From Salinimicrobium nanhaiense (GTDB lineage Bacteria; Bacteroidota; Bacteroidia; Flavobacteriales; Flavobacteriaceae), in contig JAAVJQ010000016.1 of the NCBI GenBank assembly GCA_012038135.1, positions 1 through 64,000 on the forward strand: a stretch of DNA of 64,000 nucleotides, written 5' to 3'. Under the pieces are notes generated by a model. That model saw nothing but the letters and a program-made list of their open reading frames with translations, searched no databases and was not told the origin of the DNA. The position numbers were made by a program, and so were the translations under genes. Of the stretch, positions 23,112 through 31,482 are shown piece by piece (the first letter of the stretch is position 1; the number at the start of each line of letters is the position of its first letter).

Positions 23112-24626
23112 TCATTGTGATTCCTTTTCGCGACTTTCTCCTCTATTCGAGAACTTCCTTCTCAACAAATAAAATGGCGAGATAAGTAAAATGACTATAG
23201 CCATGATCTCCAGTCGGCCTAACCACATCATTAAGGAAATAATATATTTTGCATTTTCGGGCATCCCGGCACCGGTGACCCCTGTACTTAATCCCACGTT
23301 ACTCAATGCCGAAGTAGCATCAAAAAGGATTTGATAAAAAGTATATTCCTCCCCAACCATGAACGAGAGAAAAAAGGTTCCAAGAGTAAGGGTAATTACC
23401 CAAAGAAAGAGGATATTGGCAGCCTGCTGAATGTGGTTTCTCATCTCCTTCGGCTCTTTCACTTCGCTATTGAAAGTTACTGTAGCTTCCTTTTCTTCAG
23501 GGTACCACAACTGTTTTATGCTCCTCCAGACTCCTTTGGCGAACCAGGCAAACCTTATCGTTTTAATACCTCCCCCTGTTGAACCTCCATTGGCTCCCAG
23601 CAACATTAAAACGATTAGTAGGAAAATAGGAGACATAGGCCATACACTTAAATCGACAGTATGTAATCCACAGGTAGCCAAAGCGGAAGCAGCCTGAAAA
23701 AGCAGATCTATAAAAGCGATCTCGGGATATAACCATAAAAGCAACAGGAAAGCAGAAATTAGAAAGAAGAATAAATAATGGAGCTCTGTTTGGTGAACTA
23801 TTTTCTTCAAGTCAAATCTAAAGATAAGCAGGTAATGAATTTTAAAGGCTATGGCTCCCATCATCATTATTCCTACTGTTAAACCTCTAATTTCTGTACT
23901 ATAATTGGTAAAGCTATTCGATGTAACCGAAAACCCTCCTGTACCAAGGGCTGTCATTCCATGGTTTAGTGCTTCCCAAAAAGGCATTCCGAAGAAATAA
24001 TACAAGAAAATGGACATAAGAGTATAGCCAATATATATCCACCAAATTTTATGGATCGTGGCCGAAAGCGGTGCGTCAGGTATCTGCCAGTTTCGGGTTT
24101 CGGCATTGTACAGCCGCTCGTCATCATGATTTAACTTAAGAAGCAAAGAGGCAAGCATAATTACTCCTATTCCTCCTATCCATTCTGAAAAGGTTCTCCA
24201 CCACTGTAGCGTATAAGGAATCTGGGAAGGATTTTCCAGCATAGTTAACCCGGTACCGGTAAAGCCAGAAACAGATTCAAAAAAACTGTTAACCACAGTA
24301 TTAAAAACAGGAAGCTGAAGATAAACATCCTGAGGTGCTGTAAAGGAAATACCATAAAAAGGAATTGCCCCGAAGAGTGAAATGAGCAGCCAGGCAAAGG
24401 CTACAAGGAGAACCGAAAGGCCCTTACTCGTTTCTTCTCCTCCCTTAAAAATGTGATAAAACAACTGCCCTGCTGCCACACTTATTAGCGCCATTATAGC
24501 AAAGGGCCAAAGAGCAAACCATTCTTTATAAGAAATGATCACAGGGATCGACAAAAATGCCAGTCCCGCAGGGATGTGTAGGAGTTTTCCAGTATCTCTT
24601 AAAAAAGCACTTAAATTAGATCCCAC
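23112..24626 (-). CDS. trkH: TrkH-family potassium uptake membrane protein
   Basis: Membrane pore subunit for K+ uptake. The 504 residues hold about ten hydrophobic segments arranged as four membrane-pore-membrane units. The selectivity-filter turns are visible: VSGFTGTGLTMLENP (about 116-130), GMTALGTGGFSVTSNSF, SALATCGLHTVDLSVWP and SNVGLSTGVTGAGMPE; each has the central Gly of a Trk/Ktr filter. GSTGGGIKTIRFAWFAKGV is the conserved cytosolic turn. A TrkA/KtrA-type regulator gene is not adjacent. Upstream lie a -7 promoter element, a 225-bp MITE and a second K+ channel-like gene on the same strand. Confidence 0.93.
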   Translation of the reverse strand: MGSNLSAFLRDTGKLLHIPAGLAFLSIPVIISYKEWFALWPFAIMALISVAAGQLFYHIFKGGEETSKGLSVLLVAFAWLLISLFGAIPFYGISFTAPQDVYLQLPVFNTVVNSFFESVSGFTGTGLTMLENPSQIPYTLQWWRTFSEWIGGIGVIMLASLLLKLNHDDERLYNAETRNWQIPDAPLSATIHKIWWIYIGYTLMSIFLYYFFGMPFWEALNHGMTALGTGGFSVTSNSFTNYSTEIRGLTVGIMMMGAIAFKIHYLLIFRFDLKKIVHQTELHYLFFFLISAFLLLLWLYPEIAFIDLLFQAASALATCGLHTVDLSVWPMSPIFLLIVLMLLGANGGSTGGGIKTIRFAWFAKGVWRSIKQLWYPEEKEATVTFNSEVKEPKEMRNHIQQAANILFLWVITLTLGTFFLSFMVGEEYTFYQILFDATSALSNVGLSTGVTGAGMPENAKYIISLMMWLGRLEIMAIVILLISPFYLLRRKFSNRGESREKESQ

Positions 24627-24699
24627 TTATAAAGTTATATTTAATTCCTTACACTAATTTCACTACTATAAAATAACTACAGGAAGGTTTGTAGAGTTG

Positions 24700-24732
24700 C
24701 AAAATTAAATTATTGCTGAACAGAGTTATCAA
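24700..24732 (-). promoter_or_regulatory. Probable trkH promoter
   Basis: TAATTTTG on the minus strand (24700-24707) matches TAnnTTTG, and a TTG lies 22 bases further upstream, a slightly long spacing. It is about 74 bases before the trkH ATG. The MITE ends just beyond its upstream side. Confidence 0.5.
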
Positions 24733-24739
24733 TTTTAAA

Positions 24740-24964
24740 CATTGTTGTCCGATTAAAAAAGGATAAATTCATGAAAACCCTTGCTAATGCCGGTCAAAGA
24801 CATTCTCCAACGATTTGAGGGGGTGGTTTTCCTTTTTATGAAATTATATTATTTTCCCATAGGAAGTAATTTTTCGCAGTATTGTCTTTCAGAGCTTTAT
24901 ATAGAAGTCTTGGCTCTAGACTCTAGAAGCGGAGCGGTCCAGATTCTTTTATCGGACAACAATG
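24740..24964. mobile_element. 225-bp MITE, copy 1
   Basis: A non-coding element with perfect 14-bp terminal inverted repeats (CATTGTTGTCCGAT at 24740-24753, its complement at 24951-24964). It is flanked by a 9-bp direct repeat AATTTTAAA (24731-24739 and 24965-24973), the target duplication. A second copy of equal length lies at 31483-31707. No transposase reading frame is inside; the one open frame of 63 codons is not protein-like. The duplication length and ends are compatible with an IS4-group transposase acting in trans (inference). It sits 1-2 bases after the stop codon of the K+ channel-like gene and just upstream of the trkH promoter. Confidence 0.9.
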
Positions 24965-24975
24965 AATTTTAAACT

Positions 24976-25950
24976 TTAGGATTCAATGTTCAGCTTGTAC
25001 ACTTCTTTCCAGTTCCAACCGGCATATTTTAGACTGGATGTGAATTGTTGATCTATAGACTGTTTTCCTTCTAGATAATAATCATATTTCATCCAGTAAC
25101 TTCTGCATGTTTTTAGTTCTTCTGCATTATGACTTGCAGCATTAGGTTTTTCTATTGCCAGTTCCAGATATTTTTCGATTCCCTTTAAAATCACTGTAAT
25201 CTTTTTGTATTGCACAGTTTCGTCTTTCCAGTCAAGGCGAATAACCATCAAAACCTCATGAAGCCGGGCCAGCTGTAAAATAAGAGCCGATTCCTGCATT
25301 TTAGACAGAAAATAGTTCACCATGGGAAAGGCCAGGTAACTACTAGCATTTTGAAGAATTTGTTGTCTTAAGTCACCAGCATTCGAGATCAAATACTCTA
25401 AATCTTCCTGTTGCTTGTAAAAATTAAAGATTTCCTCTACATCCTTTCCTGTTGTTGAGATTAAAAAAGAAAGCTGCTTTTTATTAAGAACTGCATTAAT
25501 AACACTTAGGAGATAGGTAAGACCGGTGGTGATCAAGACAAAGCCCGAGAAAGATAGTATGCCGGTAAGAACTCTACTGGTATCATTTCCCGGTACGAAA
25601 TCCCCTATTCCCAGAGTTGACAGCACATAACCGGTAAAATAAAATCTTTCGGAGTGAGTCGCCGGCAAACCGGTGGTTGCATTAACCACCATTTCCTCTG
25701 CTGCATTAAAAACAGTGTAGGAACCAATAAATAGCAATAGCATCCACAAAAACGTTGTGACCAGAAGATGTGAAAGGCCAGAAAATTTAAAAATGACTCG
25801 GGAACGATTTTGAATAATGACACGATTTAAGATCTGGTTTATGATGCGGGAAAAGATGCCAAACCCATTTCCTGAAAGTGTAGTGTGAAAAAAATCAAGG
25901 TAAGTAAACAGGATGATTGTTAGTCCAATTACAATTTGAGCTGTCTCCAT
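24976..25950 (-). CDS. Two-helix potassium channel-like membrane protein
   Basis: A 324-residue protein with two parts. The membrane part has a hydrophobic N-terminal segment (about 5-22), a helix at about 62-82, a pore segment with the filter-like STLGIGDFVPG (111-121), and a helix at about 127-153; this is the Ion_trans_2 layout with TLGIGDF replacing the classical TVGYGD. The C-terminal 165 residues are helical and soluble, with no recognised regulatory domain (no RCK motif). K+ selectivity is likely but not certain because Tyr is replaced by Ile in the filter. Its neighbour downstream on the same strand is trkH, which supports a role in K+ balance. Confidence 0.78.
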   Translation of the reverse strand: METAQIVIGLTIILFTYLDFFHTTLSGNGFGIFSRIINQILNRVIIQNRSRVIFKFSGLSHLLVTTFLWMLLLFIGSYTVFNAAEEMVVNATTGLPATHSERFYFTGYVLSTLGIGDFVPGNDTSRVLTGILSFSGFVLITTGLTYLLSVINAVLNKKQLSFLISTTGKDVEEIFNFYKQQEDLEYLISNAGDLRQQILQNASSYLAFPMVNYFLSKMQESALILQLARLHEVLMVIRLDWKDETVQYKKITVILKGIEKYLELAIEKPNAASHNAEELKTCRSYWMKYDYYLEGKQSIDQQFTSSLKYAGWNWKEVYKLNIES

Positions 25951-26075
25951 ATTTCCTAAATTAATTAAAACCTCCTTAAAAAAATCTAATATGAACTTAA
26001 ACTTTTTCTAAAGCCTTACCTCCTTCTAACCCTAAAACTTAGTGATTTCGTAAATTAAGGTTGTATGAAAAAGAT

Positions 26076-27374
26076 ATGGTTATGAAACTGGAAAAGGAAA
26101 CGCAAAAAGAATTTATTAAACCATTACAGAACTCACAGGATCTTGATCCTCTTATTGAAAAAATAGGAAATTCTAAATATGTCCTATTGGGGGAGGCAAG
26201 CCACGGTACTCATGAATATTACACCTGGCGTGCAGAAATTTCCAAACGATTAATAAAAGAAAAAGGATTTTCATTCGTGGCAGTAGAAGGTGACTGGCCC
26301 GATTGTTTTAAGATCAATCGATGGATAAAGGACCAGAAAGGCACACCGTCTTCTATTGCTGAAGTGCTGCAGGAATTCAACCGTTGGCCCACCTGGATGT
26401 GGGCAAATTGGGAAATTGCAGCCTTTTCTGAATGGCTTAAAGATCATAACCGGCACCTTGAATACAAACAGAAGGTTGGTTTTTACGGTCTTGACGTTTA
26501 CAGTCTTTGGGAATCCATGGAGACCATTGTAAAATACCTGGAAAAGGAAGATCCTGAAACCGCTGCCCTGGCCAGGCAAACCGCCGAATGTTTTGAACCC
26601 TACAGGAGAAATGATTCCTACGTCACCGCCTACCGCGGATTAAAACAAAAGTGTCGCAATGAGGTGGTGGAATTGCTGCGGGAAGTTCGTCAAAGAACGG
26701 ACCGGTACGAAGATGAGCCCGAAGCAGGCCTCAATGCTGAGCTAAATTCCCTGGTGCTAAAGAATGCCGAAAAATATTATGAGGCCATGGCACAATTCGA
26801 CCATTCCTCCTGGAACGTGAGGGACAGCCATATGGTGGAAACATTAAATACCTTAATGAACTATTACGGAGAAGACGCCAAGGTAATTATTTGGGAACAC
26901 AATACACATATAGGAGATGCCCGCGCCACAGATATGGCTGCTTCAGGTTTACACAACGTAGGGCAGCTGGTAAGGCAGCAGCATAAAAAAGACGGGGTGG
27001 TATTGGTAGGTTTTGGATCTTATGAAGGATCTGTAATGGCAGGGGAATTCTGGGGTGCCCCTATGCAGAACATGGAATTACCTAAGGCCATTGATGGCAG
27101 TATTGAAAAGCTGCTTCACAACATGGATGCGAAAAACAAGTTGCTGCTGTTTGAAGAAGGATCTGAACTCAGCGAAAAACTCAAAAAGAGCATTGGCCAT
27201 CGTGCAGTTGGAGTAGTCTATGACCCTCACCGGGAAAGAGGGAATTATGTTCCCTCAAAAATGGCAAAAAGGTATGATGCTTTCCTTTTTCTCGACAGAA
27301 CTCAGGCTCTGCATCCACTCCACCTTAAACCCGATGGTAGTAAAACACCAGAAACCTATCCTTTTGGAATTTAA
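26076..27374 (+). CDS. Erythromycin esterase-like protein
   Basis: A soluble hydrolase of the EreA/EreB superfamily, which opens macrolide lactone rings in some members, while most relatives have unknown substrates. The core begins VLLGEASHGTHEYYTWRAEISKRLI, with the Glu and His expected at the active site. It continues with FVAVEGDWPDCFKINRWI and GFYGLDVYSLWESM, and has WEHNTHIGDARATDM near 279-293, another conserved metal- or active-site region. From ATG 26076 the length is about 432 residues. A second ATG at 26082 (MKLEKETQ) is equally plausible; a TTG at 26061 is also in frame. A role in macrolide resistance should not be assumed. Confidence 0.82.
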   Translation: MVMKLEKETQKEFIKPLQNSQDLDPLIEKIGNSKYVLLGEASHGTHEYYTWRAEISKRLIKEKGFSFVAVEGDWPDCFKINRWIKDQKGTPSSIAEVLQEFNRWPTWMWANWEIAAFSEWLKDHNRHLEYKQKVGFYGLDVYSLWESMETIVKYLEKEDPETAALARQTAECFEPYRRNDSYVTAYRGLKQKCRNEVVELLREVRQRTDRYEDEPEAGLNAELNSLVLKNAEKYYEAMAQFDHSSWNVRDSHMVETLNTLMNYYGEDAKVIIWEHNTHIGDARATDMAASGLHNVGQLVRQQHKKDGVVLVGFGSYEGSVMAGEFWGAPMQNMELPKAIDGSIEKLLHNMDAKNKLLLFEEGSELSEKLKKSIGHRAVGVVYDPHRERGNYVPSKMAKRYDAFLFLDRTQALHPLHLKPDGSKTPETYPFGI

Positions 27375-27383
27375 GCTGAAGCT

Positions 27384-28069
27384 ATGAAGATCAGGATCAT
27401 GGGAACCCGCGGAAAAATTGAACCCAAAGCTGAAAGTCATGTGAACCATACCGGATTTTTGATTGATGAAAAGATCCTGATAGATGTGGGAGAGGAAAAA
27501 TACATGGATCACAGGCCGAAAGCTGTCGTTTTCACTCATTTTCATCCCGATCATGCTTTCTTTGTTCTAGACAAAAAGAAATTTTCTCCAAAAGTCCCCG
27601 TTTTTGGGCCGGAAGCTCACGAGCTGGTTCCGAACCTTAAAGTAATTTCCGGGCCCTTTGAGATCGATGGCTACCGCTTCAATCCTGTTCCGGTGATCCA
27701 TGCTTTAAGGCTGAAGTCTTTGGGATATGTGATCCAAAAAGGGCAAAAAAAGATCTTTATTACAGGTGATGTCGCCTGGATCAGAAAGCAAACCTTGCTG
27801 AAATTTCAAACATGGACCTGGTAATTACTGAAGCTAGTTTTATCCACAAAGGCGGCAGGATCAATCGCAAAAAAGATCGGATTTTTGGCCATACCGGCAT
27901 TCCGGACCTCATTCGATTACTGAGTCCGATTACCGGAAAGATCGTCTTTTGCCATTATGGAGAATGGTTCTTTGAAAAGGATCCAGAAGAAAGCAAAGGA
28001 ATGATAAAATCTATTGAAGCAAATGTGGAACTAATTGCGGCGCATGACGGCATGGAGATCGAAATCTAA
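27384..28069 (+). pseudogene. Metallo-beta-lactamase-fold hydrolase, frameshifted
   Basis: Two overlapping frames together make one MBL-fold protein of about 228 residues. The first (27384-27824) has THFHPDH (H52, H54, D56, H57), the zinc motif, and a later TGDVAW. The second, in the -1 frame up to 28069, gives NMDLVITEASFIHKGG, an IFGHTGIPDLIRLL segment and HYGEW. Reading on from GDVAWIRK, adding one base near 27784-27790 (within AGAAAGCAA) restores ANLAEISNMDLVIT, the expected continuation. The simplest reading is a single-base deletion in the A-run, or a sequencing error. It starts 9 bases after the esterase-like gene. Confidence 0.8.
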
Positions 28070-28788
28070 TCCTGTCCAAAAAGCTCTTTTAGCTGGGCAG
28101 CATTTTTTGGAGCGTGGGCATGAATATCGTTATTGAAATAAATATAGATCTCTTTGAGTCCGCTGTCGGTGATCTTTTTTTGCCATTCCTTTAATTCATC
28201 TTTGGAGTAAAGATGGTCATACCAGTTCTTCGAGGTGCCATGAAAGCGTAAGTAACCTGTTTTGCCTGTCGTGATGAGATCATCGGGGAATTCGGGGCTG
28301 GAAATAGCACAGAAAATGATATTGTTTTTCTCCAGGATCTTATAAACTTCGGGATCATACCAGGAGTTATGTCTAAATTCGATCACATTTTTAAATGAGG
28401 TATCAAGGATCTCACAGAACTCCTCCAGTTTTTCATCATTCCTGTGGAGATTGGGCGGCAATTGCCAAAGGATGCAGCCAAGATTTTCTTTCAGCATTTT
28501 CGCCAGACCCTCAAAATCCTTAACCGGACGCTCAGCCTCCTTTAGTTTTTTCCTGTGGGTCACAAACCTGTGGCCCTTTAGGGTGAACTGAAAATGTTTA
28601 TCTACGGTTGCAGCCCAATTTTCAAGCATCGCCTCCCGCGGAAATCTGTAAAATGTATTGTTGATCTCCACCGTATCAAAGACTGAAGCATAGTGCTCAA
28701 GCCACTTTCTCTGCGCCAGTTTTTGTGGATAAAACGGCCCCCGCCACTCTTTGTAATTATATCCCGAACAGCCAATATGCACCTTCAT
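28066..28788 (-). CDS. DUF72 domain protein (YecE-like)
   Basis: A TIM-barrel-like protein of about 240 residues from the ATG at 28788: MKVHIGCSGYNYKEWRGPFYP is the classic opening (GTSGW.Y..W.G.FYP). VEINNTFYRFPRE, FTLKGHRFVTH, LWQLPPN, EFRHNSWYDP and YLRFHGTSKNWYDHLYS are the conserved strand ends, and YIYFNNDIHAHAPKNA closes the fold. Biochemical function is unknown. The ATG overlaps the mutM stop as ATGA, so the two are translationally coupled. The longer upstream in-frame ATG at 28875 would lie inside mutM and is rejected. It converges with the frameshifted MBL gene, overlapping its end by four bases. Confidence 0.88.
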   Translation of the reverse strand: MKVHIGCSGYNYKEWRGPFYPQKLAQRKWLEHYASVFDTVEINNTFYRFPREAMLENWAATVDKHFQFTLKGHRFVTHRKKLKEAERPVKDFEGLAKMLKENLGCILWQLPPNLHRNDEKLEEFCEILDTSFKNVIEFRHNSWYDPEVYKILEKNNIIFCAISSPEFPDDLITTGKTGYLRFHGTSKNWYDHLYSKDELKEWQKKITDSGLKEIYIYFNNDIHAHAPKNAAQLKELFGQD

Positions 28789-29570
28789 CCTTCCTCTTTT
28801 TGACAGGTGGGGCAAAAATAGGTGCTTCGCCCTCCCACTTTGATCTTCTTCACCTTTCCGTCGCATTTTGGACAATCGTCTCCCTCCTTACGGTGCTGTA
28901 TCATCCATGTCTTCGGAAAATCCTTTCTCACCCCCTCGTTGTCAATTGCCATCTCCAAAACATGCTTCATCTTCTTGTAAAGCTTCTTTTTATCTGAAGC
29001 TGAAATTTCGTTGGTTTTTGTCTTTGGGTGAATCTTGCACTGATACAACATCTCGTCTGAATATACATTGCCTATCCCCGAGATCACATGTTGATCTGTA
29101 AGCACCGCTTTTATGCTTCCGGTTTTTTCCTCCAGTAAATTCAAAAACTCTTTTTCTGAAATTTCAAGGGCATCGGGTCCCAGCTCATTTTCCTTCTGAA
29201 ATGATTCAAGATCTTCAGCTAAATAGATCTTTCCCAGTTTTCTCCGGCAGGTAAAGGCCAAACGATAATCATCTTCAAAATAAAGTATCATCTTGGAATA
29301 TTTCGGCGGATCCTGGTTTGAAAAATATTCCAGCTTGCCCGTCATTCCGAAGTGAAAGATAAGGAAAGAGCTACCTGTAGTGGAGATCACCAGATATTTG
29401 CCCAACCTTTCCGCAGCTTGAAATTCCTTCCCGATAAGCTCTTTTTTGAAATCATCGGCAGGAGCCTGCAGCAGGGAAGTCTCAGGGAACTCGACCTTTT
29501 TGATGGTCTTTTTCAGTGAAGTTTCCCGTACATAATTTCTAAAAAGGGTGATCTCCGGAAGCTCTGGCAT
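28785..29570 (-). CDS. mutM: DNA-formamidopyrimidine glycosylase family protein
   Basis: Base-excision repair enzyme removing oxidised bases such as 8-oxoguanine. The 261-residue protein begins MPELPEI with the catalytic Pro2 and Glu3, has the lysine-containing MTGKLEYF near 76-83, the helix-two-turn-helix ISGIGNVYSDEMLYQ near 162-176, and a C-terminal zinc finger C-x2-C-x16-C-x2-C (CPKC..CPTC). This is the Fpg/Nei family; whether it is strictly MutM or Nei-like cannot be settled here. DUF72 follows with an ATGA overlap. Confidence 0.9.
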   Translation of the reverse strand: MPELPEITLFRNYVRETSLKKTIKKVEFPETSLLQAPADDFKKELIGKEFQAAERLGKYLVISTTGSSFLIFHFGMTGKLEYFSNQDPPKYSKMILYFEDDYRLAFTCRRKLGKIYLAEDLESFQKENELGPDALEISEKEFLNLLEEKTGSIKAVLTDQHVISGIGNVYSDEMLYQCKIHPKTKTNEISASDKKKLYKKMKHVLEMAIDNEGVRKDFPKTWMIQHRKEGDDCPKCDGKVKKIKVGGRSTYFCPTCQKEEG

Positions 29571-29705
29571 AATGTATGTCTTAACTGGTTGAGCATTAAA
29601 TTACTTAAAAACAATCTGCTACGCCACATTTTAGGAAAAGTTTCAAATAATTGAACTAAGGAAACTTTATATTGAGTGGGCGTGCTAAAAAATCATATTG
29701 TTATT

Positions 29706-30383
29706 TTGAAAAGACCTCTGTACCTGATTCTCGTAATGATTCCCCTACTCGCGGGAAACTGGAGTTGTGCAGCAAAAAAAGACATGGAAGAAAAAAAGAT
29801 CGTATATCAGAAAAATAAGATCATTCCCGAAAGCATTTTAAATGAGGCTAAGATTGCTCTTTCCTATTATCCCGAACTGGCAGATGTGGAAATAGAATTT
29901 AAATTCAAAGAGGATATAAAGAAGTCATTTATGCAGGCACAGCCAAAGGTGAGCAACCTTTTTAAAGGAAGGAAACACCGAAGTTATTATGTCTTTATGA
30001 GCAGTAAATTCGCTATTGAAAAGGAAGAATTTTCTATGGCCGATGTGCCTCCGGAAGTGCTCATTGGATGGCTGGGACATGAATTGGGGCATATTATGGA
30101 TTACCGGGATAAATCTGCCATGGGGCTGGTGATCTTCGGCTTCAGGTACATCACTTCTTCAAATTATATCAAACAAGCCGAACGCGCTGCCGATACCTTC
30201 GCTGTTATTGGCGGAATGGGAGAATATATTCTTGCCACCAAAAACTTTATCCTCAACCACTCCCATCTATCAGATTCTTATAAAGCACGTATCGCCCGAC
30301 TTTACCTGTCTCCAGAAGAGATCCTGGTGCTGGTAAACAAACTTGAAGAAGACCTGGAAGAAGCAGAAAGGGAAGGAGGGTGA
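29706..30383 (+). CDS. Putative lipoprotein metallopeptidase with HELGH motif, copy 1
   Basis: Exported lipoprotein with a zincin motif. Starting at TTG 29706 it gives a signal peptide KRPLYLILVMIPLLAGNWSC whose lipobox cysteine is C21; a GTG at 29676 would add 10 residues. The mature part has a strand-rich region (VEIEFKFKEDIKKSFMQAQPK), then SMADVPPEVLIGWLGHELGHIMDY containing HELGH, and AERAADTFAV downstream, where the E or D could be the third zinc ligand, as in M48-like peptidases. The C-terminus is a charged coiled helix. The family name is not recognised with certainty. A close tandem paralogue follows at 30622. Confidence 0.7.
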   Translation: MKRPLYLILVMIPLLAGNWSCAAKKDMEEKKIVYQKNKIIPESILNEAKIALSYYPELADVEIEFKFKEDIKKSFMQAQPKVSNLFKGRKHRSYYVFMSSKFAIEKEEFSMADVPPEVLIGWLGHELGHIMDYRDKSAMGLVIFGFRYITSSNYIKQAERAADTFAVIGGMGEYILATKNFILNHSHLSDSYKARIARLYLSPEEILVLVNKLEEDLEEAEREGG

Positions 30384-30451
30384 TTAGAGGATTTAATAAT
30401 TTTTATTGGTTATTTTATATTGAAGAAGGTGAGAGTGTTGCGTAGGTCATA

Positions 30452-30491
30452 TTGAGTAGTTAGTACTGAGTATTTAGTATTGAGTATTGAG
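30452..30491. repeat. Short tandem repeat (TGAGTATT type)
   Basis: GAGTAGTTAGTACTGAGTAT, then TTAGTATTGAGTATTGAG: loosely tandem units of 7-10 bases. A similar stretch, GAGTAGTTAGTAGTGAG, lies at 48042-48070. It lies in the 238-base gap between the two HELGH lipoproteins, where nothing else is evident. Confidence 0.5.
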
Positions 30492-30621
30492 AAATTTTTT
30501 GAATATTGTTTTGCGAATTAACCTGAAAATATTCCTGCAAAAGAGAGATCTTCGTATGTTGTGGCATGCTGGTTGATTAACTAATTAAAAATTTTTCTGA
30601 CCCGACCGAAGCCCCTCTCCT

Positions 30622-31350
30622 ATGAAAACTTTTAAAAAATCCGACTTCTTTATTTACCTTTTAATTTTACCATTTCTCGCAGGGAATTGGAGTTGTGCTG
30701 CAAAGAAAAATTTCAGGGAAGATAAGATTGTTCACCAGGAGAATAAGATAATTCCAAAAACCATTCTGGAGGAAGCGACCATCGCCCTCTCACATTATCC
30801 GGAACTCAAAGATGTAAAAATAGAGTTTAGATATAAAAGCAATATTAAAAATGCCTTTATGCAGGCACAGCCAAAATTTTCTAACCTGTTCAAAAGGAAA
30901 AAAGACCGTGGCTATAATGTTTTTATGAGTAGTAAATTCCTCATTGAAGACGAAGAATTTTCCATGGCCGATGTTCCTTCTGAAGTGCTTGTTGGCTGGT
31001 TAGGGCACGAGCTGGGACACATTGTAGATTATATCGATAAATCGGCTATAGAGTTGGTGCAATTCGGAACGAAATATATTGTTTCTGAAAGATTTATAAA
31101 GAAAGCTGAACGAACTGCAGACACCAACGCAATAAATCACGGAATGGGTATTTATATTTTTGCTACGAAAGATTTTATTCTTAACCACTCCGGTCTATCT
31201 GATTCTTACAAGAAAAGAAAAGCCCGGCTTTACCTTTCTCCTCAAGAGATCCTGGTAATGGTAAACGGACTGGATGAAGAACTTGCAGTAGAATATGATG
31301 AAGAACCTGAAGTACAATTAGAAGAAGAGCTGGAAGAAGAGAAAAGCTAG
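30622..31350 (+). CDS. Putative lipoprotein metallopeptidase with HELGH motif, copy 2
   Basis: Tandem paralogue of the gene at 29706. It shares the signal LLILPFLAGNWSC (lipobox Cys at residue 25), the SMADVPSEVLVGWLGHELGHIVDY block (HELGH at 129-133), KAERTADTNA (third ligand E163 or D167), NHSGLSDSYKKRKARLYLSPQEIL, and ends in an acidic tail (EEPEVQLEEELEEEKS) that copy 1 has in shorter form. The two proteins are alike along their whole length, so they come from a local duplication. Export to the inner or outer membrane is expected from the lipobox. The substrate is unknown. Confidence 0.7.
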   Translation: MKTFKKSDFFIYLLILPFLAGNWSCAAKKNFREDKIVHQENKIIPKTILEEATIALSHYPELKDVKIEFRYKSNIKNAFMQAQPKFSNLFKRKKDRGYNVFMSSKFLIEDEEFSMADVPSEVLVGWLGHELGHIVDYIDKSAIELVQFGTKYIVSERFIKKAERTADTNAINHGMGIYIFATKDFILNHSGLSDSYKKRKARLYLSPQEILVMVNGLDEELAVEYDEEPEVQLEEELEEEKS

Positions 31351-31482
31351 TAAGGGATTAAGGTTTAAGGATTAATGTACACCGGTCTATGCCAGTATTA
31401 GCCTCTTTACCACTCCAGGTTATGAATTGTGATTTTAATTTGGATTTTGTTAATTGGTAATTGTTTATTGTTTATTGTTTAT
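31351..31482. repeat. Repeat-filled gap left of MITE copy 2
   Basis: GGATTAAGGTTTAAGGATTA at 31355-31374 is the reverse complement of 4501-4520. From 31460 to 31482 the units TTGTTTA / TTTATTG repeat in tandem up to the MITE edge. No gene is evident here. Confidence 0.55.

Noticed and set aside
24781..24972. A 63-codon open frame inside MITE copy 1
   Set aside because: It spans the element and runs through its right end, has no homology signs, and copy 2 has the frame altered. It is a by-product of the repeat.
26061..26075. TTG start at 26061 for the esterase-like gene
   Set aside because: ATG codons at 26076 and 26082 follow shortly and the extra residues have no family support.
27740..27770. 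Programmed -1 frameshift at A-AAA-AAG in the MBL gene
   Set aside because: The -1 frame after this heptamer meets a TGA near 27767, before the second half of the protein. The observed shift must occur later, where no slippery site is clear.
28789..28875. Longer N-terminus of the DUF72 protein
   Set aside because: It lies within mutM and lacks family resemblance; MKVHIGCSGYNY at 28788 is the clear start with an ATGA overlap.
30452..30491. CRISPR-like array
   Set aside because: Units are 7-10 bases and directly tandem with no spacers; there are no cas genes.
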